Below are positions 9,285 through 17,592 of a stretch of DNA of 64,000 nucleotides, piece after piece (positions within the stretch are counted from its first letter, which is position 1; every line of letters starts with the position of its first letter). Position numbers and translations under genes: made by a program. The notes below the pieces were generated by a model that had not been told where the DNA came from, did no database searches, and was given only the letters and a program-made list of their open reading frames with translations. This DNA is from Parahaliea maris. Lineage in GTDB: Bacteria > Pseudomonadota > Gammaproteobacteria > Pseudomonadales > Halieaceae. The DNA lies in assembly GCF_008064665.1 (NCBI RefSeq), contig NZ_VRZA01000006.1, positions 1-64,000 on the forward strand, in the 5' to 3' direction.

Positions 9285-9889
9285 AGAATCTGTCGCCGGG
9301 GGTACAGAGGCTGGTAGCCATCGCGCTTCTCGCTGTGTTGTTGCTGGTTTTCGTCCAGTACGTAGCAATGCCACTTTGGACATACTATGCGTCTCGCGCT
9401 GCAGATTTCGTGTTCCAGCGACGCCAGGCTCACCGGTTTGAGTACCTCCTGGCTCATGAGGAAGCGATTGATGTCGCGTCGCAGCGCCTGGCGCTGGAAA
9501 ATGACGGCGGAGAGCTCTTTCTTCCTGGCAGCAAACCAGCGATTGCTTCGGCGAACTTGCGCGAGTTTGTGACCGATGCGGTTGAGCGCAGCGGTGCGCA
9601 ACTGGTTAGCACCCAGGAATATGAGGCCGGGGCAGTCCCGTCGGTGACCGCGATTGGTTTGCAGGTGAATGTAAACGGAGAGATTCGGCACTTGGTGGAC
9701 CTTTTACACGATATTGAAAATTCCCGGCCTGTGGTCCTTATCGACCAACTGAACATCGTTAGCTCCAGCCCTATCAAGGGGGCGGTACAGACGCGCTCGC
9801 CTGGTACCGTGGGCCAGGAACATTTCAGCCTGGGTATTCGAATCAATCTTGTGGCGTACCTGCTGGGAGAATCGTCAGATGAAACCTAG
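9281..9889 (+). CDS. gspM: Type II secretion protein GspM
   Basis: Small bitopic inner-membrane protein of 202 residues and partner of GspL. A hydrophobic segment lies at residues 9-32 (LVAIALLAVLLLVFVQYVAM), followed by a periplasmic coiled stretch and a ferredoxin-like fold. The GTG start overlaps the gspL stop as GTGA. It ends with the GspM_II-type region IRHLVDLLHDIENSRPVVLI. Identification combines size, topology and operon position. Confidence 0.8.
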   Translation: MKNLSPGVQRLVAIALLAVLLLVFVQYVAMPLWTYYASRAADFVFQRRQAHRFEYLLAHEEAIDVASQRLALENDGGELFLPGSKPAIASANLREFVTDAVERSGAQLVSTQEYEAGAVPSVTAIGLQVNVNGEIRHLVDLLHDIENSRPVVLIDQLNIVSSSPIKGAVQTRSPGTVGQEHFSLGIRINLVAYLLGESSDET

Positions 9890-10403
9890 TGGGAATCCTC
9901 TGGTAAAGATGTTTTGGGGGATAAACACCGCTCTAATCGCATTGCTTGTGTACGAAGCAGTTTATTTTATGTTTTTGGGGTCTGTAGAGGCGGAGGTTTC
10001 GAGTGACTATCCGGGTGACTCGGCAGCCCTCGCCCGAATTGGTAGCCAGGCTGGCCCACTGGAGGACTATCAGGAAGCTGTGGACAGATCACTGTTTAAC
10101 TGGCAGCGCGAGCCACTGGGCGCTACGGACGAGATGGTAGACGCAACATTTAGCGACGGCGTCTGGGAATTGATAGGGCTTGTAGACACAGGTGTTTCAA
10201 CCTACGCTCTGTTTAATGACTCTCGCGGCGAGCGCCAGTTCAAACTGGAGCAGGGGACGGAAGTGGATGGTTGGGAAATTTCCAGGATTACTCCGGAGGA
10301 AGTTACTTTGGTTAACGGTGTTGAGGAGAAGGTGTTTCGCCTGAGCCTCGAGAATATACCTCCAAAGCACAACAATCGACAGAGTTCGGCCCATCGCGAC
10401 TAG
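9879..10403 (+). CDS. Type II secretion GspC-like (XpsN-type) protein
   Basis: 174-residue inner-membrane protein with a single N-terminal membrane segment (about residues 8-30) and a periplasmic domain resembling the HR region of GspC, which contacts the secretin: GLVDTGVSTYALFNDSRGE, then TEVDGWEISRI and VEEKVFRLSL. No PDZ domain follows, so it is shorter than classical GspC. Its place between M and D matches XpsN in the Xanthomonas xps operon (E-F-G-H-I-J-K-L-M-N-D), which fills the GspC role. It overlaps gspM by 11 bases. Confidence 0.7.
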   Translation: MKPSGNPLVKMFWGINTALIALLVYEAVYFMFLGSVEAEVSSDYPGDSAALARIGSQAGPLEDYQEAVDRSLFNWQREPLGATDEMVDATFSDGVWELIGLVDTGVSTYALFNDSRGERQFKLEQGTEVDGWEISRITPEEVTLVNGVEEKVFRLSLENIPPKHNNRQSSAHRD

Positions 10404-10455
10404 GCCGAATTCATTAACCAGGGAGCCGTATGCACGGGCCACGGGGTGATCACTG

Positions 10456-12576
10456 ATGATATCTTTGGCTAAAGCGCTGCTTCCGGGCTTTATAATGTTG
10501 CCTCTACTGACATCATGTGTCGCTACGAGTCATAATCCAGCTGGCTCGGAAAACCTGGCAGCAGTTCCCGAGCCAGTTGTCTCTCCTGAAACATCGCAAG
10601 ATACATTTGCTACGAATGAAGTGGCAGTTGAGGAAACTGCCTCCCCTCCCTTGCAGGAAATTCACAGCGGCAGCGGCCGGTTTATCGCGCCCCTTCCGAC
10701 AGGTGTGCACGATGCCCCGGATGCCGAGGGTGATGTGATTCTGAACTTCCAGAACTCTCCTATCGCGGAGGTGGTGAAGTCAGTCCTTGGTGACACCCTG
10801 AAAGTGAACTATACCGTGGACCCAGGTGTTACCGGTACAGTCTCCATGCGCACCACCCAGCCTATACATCGCGAATCGCTGGTTGGTGTGCTGGACAGCC
10901 TTTTGCGTATGAATGGGGCGGCGATACTTAAGACCCGTGATCTCTATGAAGTCCTGCCTATCACCGACGGTGTGCCGCCAGCCCTGTCCGCCAGCACTCG
11001 CATCAGTGCCGATCAGGGTTACCAGGTGCTTATCGTGCCCCTCCAATATATCTCGGCAAAGGAAATGGCCAAGCTACTGGAGCCTGTTAAATCCGAGAAG
11101 GCGGTGGTAGAGGCGGACGAGTACCGAAACCTGCTTATTCTGGCGGGAACCCAGGGAGAACTGTTCAATTTACGCGAGAGCATCTCGATTTTTGATGTCG
11201 ATCAGTTGCAGGGGATGTCGGTTGGCATATTTCGTTTACAGAACGTAGATGCCAATGTCGTACTGTCCGAACTGGAACAGATATTTGGCGACCAGGCTGA
11301 GGGACCACTGGCTGGCCTGGTTCGGTTTACAGTGATCGAACGCATCAATGCCCTGATGGTTATCACGCCGCAGGATAAATACCTGAAGGATGTTTCGACC
11401 TGGGTGGCCAGGCTGGATCAGGCGCAGGGTTCCAACGGCGTCAATATGTACGTCTACTACGTGCAGAATGGCAAGGCAGAAAAGCTGGCTGAATTGCTGC
11501 GAGAAATGTTCGAGGAGAAGCGGCGCAATGCCGCTGCCGCCAGGGAGAGCAACGCCACCGCGACGCCAGTTGCGGATGAGGGCGGCAGTGCCAGGCAGAA
11601 TCAGCGCGTGTCCAGTATTGAAACTGGCGATATCTCCATTATGTCCTATCCGGAAACCAACGCACTCCTGATCTCAGCCTCACCCACCGATTATCAGGAA
11701 GTGGAAAAGGCCATCGAAAAACTCGACGTACTGCCCATGCAGGTTCTGATAGAGGCATCGATTGTCGAGGTGACGCTGGGCGACAATCTGCAGTACGGCA
11801 TGCAATGGTTTTTTACCAACTCAGTGGGCAGTGACTACAGTGGCCGGGGTGGTCTCAATATACCGGCTAGCGGAAATGTTAGTGGAGAGAATGCGCTTGC
11901 AGGAGCGCTGAAGGACCCAGTGAACTTCACCTATGCGTTATTTGATGCCACGGAAACCAAGGCTGTTCTCAATATGATAGCCGGTGATTCCAGACTTAAT
12001 GTGCTGTCTGCGCCTTCGCTAATGGTGCTGGACAATCATACGGCCGTCATCAAGGTTGGCGACCAGGTCCCCATACGAACAACAGAGACCACCAATACGA
12101 GCAGTTCTGTCGCGAATCCCAACGGAGTAGTGGGAAGCAATATCACTTCCGAAATCGAGTATCGCGATACTGGCGTTACCCTGGAGGTTACTCCACGGGT
12201 CAATTCGGGTGGTATGGTGATGCTCGATATCACTCAGCGAGTCGACGATGTAACAGAAACAACGTCCTCCAATATTGACTCGCCCACAATTTTGCAGCGC
12301 GAAATTACCACCAGCGTCGCGGTACAAAGTCGGGAAACCTTGGTTCTTGGCGGCCTTATAAGGGATAGCAAGGAAGAAGAGGACAGCGGAATTCCCCTGC
12401 TGAAGGACATTCCCTATCTTGGTGCGCTCTTTGGCACGACCCGCGTTACAGAGTCCAAAACTGAACTGGTAGTACTTATTACACCAAGTGCAGTAGCAAA
12501 CTCTTCGGACGCACGGCGAGTAACGGATGAATACAAAGCAAAACTCAAGGGAGTCGATTTGTCCGGATTGCGTTGA
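10456..12576 (+). CDS. gspD: Type II secretion secretin GspD (lipoprotein)
   Basis: Outer-membrane secretin, 706 residues. The signal peptide ends in a lipobox LLTSC with Cys21, so it is probably acylated and may not need a separate pilotin. The N0 domain begins around residue 95 (VILNFQNSPIAEVVKSVLGD), followed by N1-N3 repeats. The secretin core spans about 430-690 with VPIRTTETTNT and the conserved GGLIRDSKEEEDSGIPLLKDIPYLGALF. An Ala/Asn/Thr-rich insert near residues 355-390 lies in the N3 region. As last gene of the operon it is separated from the GspC-like gene by 52 bases. Confidence 0.95.
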   Translation: MISLAKALLPGFIMLPLLTSCVATSHNPAGSENLAAVPEPVVSPETSQDTFATNEVAVEETASPPLQEIHSGSGRFIAPLPTGVHDAPDAEGDVILNFQNSPIAEVVKSVLGDTLKVNYTVDPGVTGTVSMRTTQPIHRESLVGVLDSLLRMNGAAILKTRDLYEVLPITDGVPPALSASTRISADQGYQVLIVPLQYISAKEMAKLLEPVKSEKAVVEADEYRNLLILAGTQGELFNLRESISIFDVDQLQGMSVGIFRLQNVDANVVLSELEQIFGDQAEGPLAGLVRFTVIERINALMVITPQDKYLKDVSTWVARLDQAQGSNGVNMYVYYVQNGKAEKLAELLREMFEEKRRNAAAARESNATATPVADEGGSARQNQRVSSIETGDISIMSYPETNALLISASPTDYQEVEKAIEKLDVLPMQVLIEASIVEVTLGDNLQYGMQWFFTNSVGSDYSGRGGLNIPASGNVSGENALAGALKDPVNFTYALFDATETKAVLNMIAGDSRLNVLSAPSLMVLDNHTAVIKVGDQVPIRTTETTNTSSSVANPNGVVGSNITSEIEYRDTGVTLEVTPRVNSGGMVMLDITQRVDDVTETTSSNIDSPTILQREITTSVAVQSRETLVLGGLIRDSKEEEDSGIPLLKDIPYLGALFGTTRVTESKTELVVLITPSAVANSSDARRVTDEYKAKLKGVDLSGLR

Positions 12577-13253
12577 AGCCGTCCAGATGTGTCGACATTG
12601 TTACCGTATTGTTACAAGTGGCGGCTGTACGGCCACTGGCTTTCAGCAAGCGATCTAGAATTTATTACTATAGCTGCCGCTAGCATTATATCTACATCAC
12701 ATAAAAACTGTGACATTCCTGCTGATTTTCTCGAGCAGAGGCGCATTCTATTGCTTTGATAAGTGTGAAGAATCAACCGCTTAGAAGGTCCTTCTTATCT
12801 AACGTTTCATACTTCTCCATTGTGCTGCCAATAACTAGCTTCTCAATCCAAAGTTTTGAACTGGTTCACTTGTGGCATTCTGCATATGAACTATACCTGT
12901 ACATGTCTTTGATGACCGACTGCTTCGAAAGGGCACGGATTGTCCGCCTTGATCTTCTGGAATTTTCCGCGGCTGACGATTCACGCAAAGCCACAGGCCT
13001 GTGACTCCACAGGTGGCTGGACTACCGAAAAGCATCGCGCAACGTGATCGATTACGGGTAGTCCGGCTTACTCCAACACGGAGGTGTTCCCGTTCTTATT
13101 GCGTTGCAGGCTTCGCTTGAGGAGTTTGCGTGTGAAGAAGTTCGGCTGCGTCACCGCCAAACAGCATAGATTTCGCGCTCAGGTTCGGTACCCGAAAGGG
13201 TGCCGGGTAGATAGTCGTTTGTCCGGCCTGCAGTTACCGGAAGGATCGTCGTT
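12577..13253. other. 677-base intergenic region with structured leader
   Basis: No convincing gene. It is A+T-rich around 12640-12860 and holds several inverted repeats: a near-palindrome at 12618-12640 after gspD, an 8-base pair GGACTACC/GGTAGTCC at 13019-13026 and 13057-13064, a small hairpin at 13075-13088 and a GAAA-loop hairpin at 13186-13205. The 82-codon frame at 12756-13004 starts with TTG and has no recognisable features. The region must carry the promoter and leader of the repeat protein. Confidence 0.5.
13186..13205 (+). promoter_or_regulatory. GAAA-tetraloop hairpin in the leader of the repeat protein
   Basis: Eight paired bases (13186-13193 with 13198-13205, one G-T pair) close a GAAA tetraloop, 48 bases before the start codon. 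There is no T run, so it is not an intrinsic terminator. Together with the other inverted repeats upstream it suggests a folded 5' leader. I could not match it to a known riboswitch consensus. Confidence 0.35.
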
Positions 13254-16200
13254 ATGAAACGTGTAAAGGGATTTGTACATCGTCATTTGGTCGCAATGCT
13301 CGTGACATTGGGCGTGCTACTCAGTTCGGGATTGGCCTACGCTATTTTTAACAATGGCGTCTTTGAAATTGTGGAGGGTGATCTCTGCAATCCCTTGGCC
13401 GGCGACGTGCCTGGCGATGAATGTGACTCGTCTAACCCGTGGGATGAGGATTTTACAATCCTGGGTCTGCCGCAGTATGACGGAGAAGATTGGGAGACCA
13501 TTTGGAATGTCGTAAAAAATGGCGCACCGTCTACCGATACCGCAGCCGAAGCCTACCTCTGGATGACAGACAGTGATACAGAGGCGTTGCCGCAATGTCC
13601 CCCCGAGGGCTTCTACTCTACATCCGAGGACTTCGCCAATATCTTTTTCGGCGGCCAGACCAACAAGGATTTCGACGATATACCCGGTTGGACATGGAAC
13701 ACCAAGACCCCGAATGATAAAAACGACCTCACTAATGTGATGGCCGCGCTCTATCGCGCAGAGGTAGACGCCGCTCATGACGGCCCTGAGAATGTATTGT
13801 ATTTTGCCGCTGACAGGCTTGCCACTGAAGGGTCTGCATATACCGGTTTCTGGATTCTCAAGGAGAAAATTGGCCTTCGCTGCGGTGACCGGTTTGGAGA
13901 GTTCCTGGGTATCCACAGACCCGGCGATCTGCTGTTACTTACCAACTACAGCCAAGGTGGTGCCGTGGGTACCATCAATATTTTCAAGTGGCGTAATGCC
14001 TGTGATCCCGAGGTGACTCCAGCGTGTGACACCGGTGCTCCAGACGACACTCTGGGCAATTCCGATCAGCATCCCAATCTTGATTTGATTGCCATTCAGC
14101 AAGATTGTGATTTCCCCAACTTAAGCACTAATTTCGTTGGATGTGGCAGCTCTAACACGCTCGATAAGGCAGACGGCGCTACAGAAACCGCACCGTGGCC
14201 TTATCAGGCAAAGCAGACAGGTAATCCAAAATATGGCCCCGGTGAATATCCGCCATTGGCCTTTATCGAAGGTGGAATCAACCTTGACGCTCAACTAGTG
14301 CAGCTAAGCGGCTGTTTTCAGGGCTTTTTGGCAGAATCGCGCAATTCACCATCACTCAGTGCTTCCCGCGAAGATTTGGCTTTAGGTGATTTTGAGACCT
14401 GCGGCTTTACCATTGAAAAGACCGGTGACACGCTTGCCAAAGTTGGAGACGAGGTTACTTACACTTTTACGATTACCAATACCGGTATTGAAGATCTTTA
14501 CATCCAAAGCGTCGAGGACGACGTGATTGGCAATATCACCGGTGACGCTACCACAGCCTGCGGTGCCTTCGTGGCAGCCGATGATGGCGCCGACAATGAC
14601 AACAATGTTTGCACCTTCGATGTCACGTACACAATTCAAGACGGTGACGTGGTCAATGACGAGGTCGTCAACACCGTAACGGTAACACTGAACGAGAATT
14701 CAGGCCTTGACGGCCTTGAGTTCGTCAACATGGACGATCACACCCTCGACATATTCACACTCGACATCGAGTTCACCAAATCCGGCCCGACCCTGGCCAA
14801 AACCGGTGACGATATCACCTACACCTACACCCTGACCGATAACAGCTCCGACAATGCTCCGGCACTGACCTGTACGGTGAGTGATCCCGATCTCGGGCTG
14901 GACGGTGAACCGATATCCTTCTCGGATACCCTAGTGGCTCTTGGCAGCCAAGAGGCGCCGGATGCTGCCGATGTCACCAACACCGCAACGGTCACCTGTA
15001 TGGCGGACGGCTATGACAACGAGGTTGAAGACAGCGACAGCCACACCGTCGATCTGTTCCAGCCGAGTATCGATTTCACCAAGTCCGGGCCGACCTTGGC
15101 TAAGACGGGTGACACGATCAACTACACCTACACCCTGACCAATACCAGCTCTGATAATACGCCAGCGCTGAGTTGTACGGTCAGTGATCCAGACCTCGGT
15201 CTGGATGGCCCGATAGCATTCTCTGATACCGGGGTGGCGCTGGGTAGTCAGACAGCTCCGGACGAAACGAGTGTGACTAATACGGCGACGGTGACCTGTT
15301 CCATCGACGGCTTTCCCAACGAGGTGGATGACACTGACAGCCACACAGTCAACCTGTTCGAGGTATCCGTCGAATTCACGAAGTCAGGGCCGGATTTAGT
15401 CAAAACCGGTGACGATATCGACTACACCTACACCCTGACCAATACCAGCTCAGACAATGCGCCTGCGCTGAGTTGTACAGTCAGTGATCCAGACCTCGGT
15501 CTGGACGGCGATTCGATCGTCTTCTCGGATACCCCGACGGCGCTGGGTAAGCAGACGGCGCCTGGCGGAGATGAGGTAACCAACACGGCGATAGTGACCT
15601 GTTCCGTCGATGGATACGCAAACGTGGTGACGGATTCCGCCAGTTATACTGTCGATCTGTTCCAGCCGAGCGTTGACTTCACCAAGTCTGGGCCGGGCCT
15701 GACCAAGTCGGGTGACACGATCAACTACACCTACACCCTGATCAATACCAGCTCTGATAATACGCCTGCGCTGAGTTGTACGGTCAGTGACCCGGACCTT
15801 GGTGTGGGTGGAGCGATTGCCTTCTCGGATACCCCGGCGGCGCTGGGTAACCGGACGGCGCCGGTCAGTGACGAGGTGACCAACACAGCGACGGTGAGCT
15901 GTACAATTGCTGGCTTCCAGAATGTGGTGGGGGACAGTGACAGTCACACGGTGCCGCTGTTCCAGCCGAGCGTTGACTTCACCAAGTCTGGGCCGGGCCT
16001 GACCAAGTCGGGTGACACGATCAACTACACCTACACCCTGATCAATACCAGCTCTGATAATACGCCTGCGCTGAGTTGTACGGTCAGTGACCCGGACCTC
16101 GGTCTGGGCGGTGCGATCGCCTTCTCGGATACCCCGGCGGCGCTGGGTAACCGGACGGCGCCGGTCAGTGACGAGGTGACCAACACAGCGACGGTGAGCT

Positions 16201-17495
16201 GTACAATTGCTGGCTTCCAGAATGTGGTGGGGGACAGTGACAGTCACACGGTGCCGCTGTTCCAGCCGGCCATTGATGTAGTGAAATCCGGCGATGACTA
16301 CACCAAGGTGGGTGATACCATCAACTACAGCGCCACGCTGACCAACAACAGCTCCACCAATACTCCGGCGCTGGTCATTGACAGCATCAGCGACTCGCTG
16401 GCAGGTGACTTGGTGGCTGGCCCCAATGTGGTGAGTTCCGACTGCGGTGCTTCGCTGGGTAACGGAGCGAGCTGTACGGTGGAATTCTCCTACATCACGC
16501 AGGAGGCCGATGACGACGGTACGCTCAACAACACCGTCACTGTCCAGACTTCGGTGACTGATTTCCCCAATGACATCGACGATACGGACGATCACGAGGC
16601 CACCATCCTGCACCCGGACTACCTGCTCGACAAGAGCTGTCAGGCCGAGCCGGCTGACCTGGGTGCTGCGATCAGCTTCTTCGTGACCCTGGAGAACCAC
16701 GGTGACGTCGAAGTGGATGTCCTGCTGACCGATCCCGACCTGGCCGGCAGCCCGCTGAACATCACCCTGGGTGTCTCCGACGGCTCCTGTGACGAGACCG
16801 AGCTGGACAATGGTGACCCGAGTGACGGCTGTCACCGCATCGAGGGCTCCATCACCGCTGACACGGTGGGTACCCAGCAGCTGAGGACTGCGACCGGCCT
16901 CGGAACGATCAGCGCTGTACCCGGCTTGCCCAACCAGATCGAGCGGATGGATGACACCACCTGCGAGGTCACTGATATCGGTGCTACCCGCACCCTGGGC
17001 TTCTGGAAGTCACATATCAGTGACGGAGACCTGTTCGGCGAACCGGAATGGAGCGGCAGTGTGCAGTACGGCTATACCTGCCACGTATTCACCGAGCATA
17101 TGGGCAGCTCCATGGACCTCGGCTGGAAGCAGGTGAGCACCTGTGAAGAGCTGTTCGGCATCTTCTGGTCACACCCGTCCAGAGAATCCGATGGCGGCAA
17201 ACGCAGCAAGTCCTGTGCCGCACAGATCGGGTCTTCGGACATCCTGGCTGCGGCGCTGCTGAACATGGCGCTGGATAATGGGGCCTCTATCGATCCGCAG
17301 TTGATCGCTGATCTGCAGAATGCCTTGGCGTCAGGCAACTTTAAGGCCATCAAGGCTGCTGCGGGACCGGTGAATGCCTACAACGAGTCCGGTGATGATC
17401 AGGCCATCATAGACAATGACGGCACCTTCATCCCCCATGCTGATCCGAAGGGAGGCAAGTCCATCGCCAACTACAGCTTCGGCGACTGCAACTAG
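13254..17495 (+). CDS. Giant secreted repeat protein with tandem ~100-residue beta domains
   Basis: 1413 residues. A signal peptide ends at AYA (residue 30). Residues 31-380 are an N-terminal domain without a family I can name. From about 383 come tandem Ig-like (DUF11/DUF7507-style) units of about 100 residues, each with FTKSGP, a TINYTYTL strand, SCTVSDPDLG and VTNTATVTC. Five close copies start near residues 505, 604, 704, 806 and 906, flanked by diverged ones. Units four and five differ at only five bases in 300. The C-terminal domain begins with TRTLGFWKSH (Gly1249) and holds several Cys. No LPXTG, PEP-CTERM or autotransporter end is seen, so it is probably released or non-covalently surface bound. 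Its position after the T2SS operon suggests it may be cargo (inference). Confidence 0.85.
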   Translation: MKRVKGFVHRHLVAMLVTLGVLLSSGLAYAIFNNGVFEIVEGDLCNPLAGDVPGDECDSSNPWDEDFTILGLPQYDGEDWETIWNVVKNGAPSTDTAAEAYLWMTDSDTEALPQCPPEGFYSTSEDFANIFFGGQTNKDFDDIPGWTWNTKTPNDKNDLTNVMAALYRAEVDAAHDGPENVLYFAADRLATEGSAYTGFWILKEKIGLRCGDRFGEFLGIHRPGDLLLLTNYSQGGAVGTINIFKWRNACDPEVTPACDTGAPDDTLGNSDQHPNLDLIAIQQDCDFPNLSTNFVGCGSSNTLDKADGATETAPWPYQAKQTGNPKYGPGEYPPLAFIEGGINLDAQLVQLSGCFQGFLAESRNSPSLSASREDLALGDFETCGFTIEKTGDTLAKVGDEVTYTFTITNTGIEDLYIQSVEDDVIGNITGDATTACGAFVAADDGADNDNNVCTFDVTYTIQDGDVVNDEVVNTVTVTLNENSGLDGLEFVNMDDHTLDIFTLDIEFTKSGPTLAKTGDDITYTYTLTDNSSDNAPALTCTVSDPDLGLDGEPISFSDTLVALGSQEAPDAADVTNTATVTCMADGYDNEVEDSDSHTVDLFQPSIDFTKSGPTLAKTGDTINYTYTLTNTSSDNTPALSCTVSDPDLGLDGPIAFSDTGVALGSQTAPDETSVTNTATVTCSIDGFPNEVDDTDSHTVNLFEVSVEFTKSGPDLVKTGDDIDYTYTLTNTSSDNAPALSCTVSDPDLGLDGDSIVFSDTPTALGKQTAPGGDEVTNTAIVTCSVDGYANVVTDSASYTVDLFQPSVDFTKSGPGLTKSGDTINYTYTLINTSSDNTPALSCTVSDPDLGVGGAIAFSDTPAALGNRTAPVSDEVTNTATVSCTIAGFQNVVGDSDSHTVPLFQPSVDFTKSGPGLTKSGDTINYTYTLINTSSDNTPALSCTVSDPDLGLGGAIAFSDTPAALGNRTAPVSDEVTNTATVSCTIAGFQNVVGDSDSHTVPLFQPAIDVVKSGDDYTKVGDTINYSATLTNNSSTNTPALVIDSISDSLAGDLVAGPNVVSSDCGASLGNGASCTVEFSYITQEADDDGTLNNTVTVQTSVTDFPNDIDDTDDHEATILHPDYLLDKSCQAEPADLGAAISFFVTLENHGDVEVDVLLTDPDLAGSPLNITLGVSDGSCDETELDNGDPSDGCHRIEGSITADTVGTQQLRTATGLGTISAVPGLPNQIERMDDTTCEVTDIGATRTLGFWKSHISDGDLFGEPEWSGSVQYGYTCHVFTEHMGSSMDLGWKQVSTCEELFGIFWSHPSRESDGGKRSKSCAAQIGSSDILAAALLNMALDNGASIDPQLIADLQNALASGNFKAIKAAAGPVNAYNESGDDQAIIDNDGTFIPHADPKGGKSIANYSFGDCN
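15661..16260 (+). repeat. Two adjacent 300-bp near-identical repeats
   Basis: Bases 15661-15960 and 15961-16260 align without gaps and differ at five positions, all within a 25-base stretch of each copy (near 15800-15828 and 16100-16128). Neighbouring repeat units of the same gene are much more diverged. This indicates recent tandem duplication or gene conversion inside the repeat protein gene. Confidence 0.95.
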
Positions 17496-17515
17496 CAGCG
17501 GCTACTGAGGACGAC

Positions 17516-17552
17516 ACCCCGGCCGGTTCAACCGGCCGGGGTTGTTTTTTTT
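17516..17552 (+). terminator. Strong intrinsic terminator after the repeat protein gene
   Basis: A very stable GC-rich stem (CCCCGGCCGGTT pairing with AACCGGCCGGGG around one or two unpaired bases) is followed by TTGTTTTTTTT. It lies 20 bases past the stop at 17495 and separates the gene from the convergent beta-helix gene. Confidence 0.93.
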
Positions 17553-17592
17553 CCGGGCGATGTGGCGGGGCGCGTGACAATGTCCGCCGTTA

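Noticed and set aside
12756-13004. 82-codon frame in the gspD-repeat protein gap
   Set aside because: TTG start without ribosome site, no motif, and atypical composition; treated as intergenic.
13141-13253. c-di-GMP (GEMM) riboswitch before the repeat protein
   Set aside because: A GAAA-loop hairpin is present, but the conserved GEMM core and receptor elements are not. Kept only as an unexplained structured leader.
15450-16835. 461-codon repetitive frame antisense to the repeat protein
   Set aside because: Its repetitiveness only mirrors the sense-strand repeats. No start context or motif supports it.
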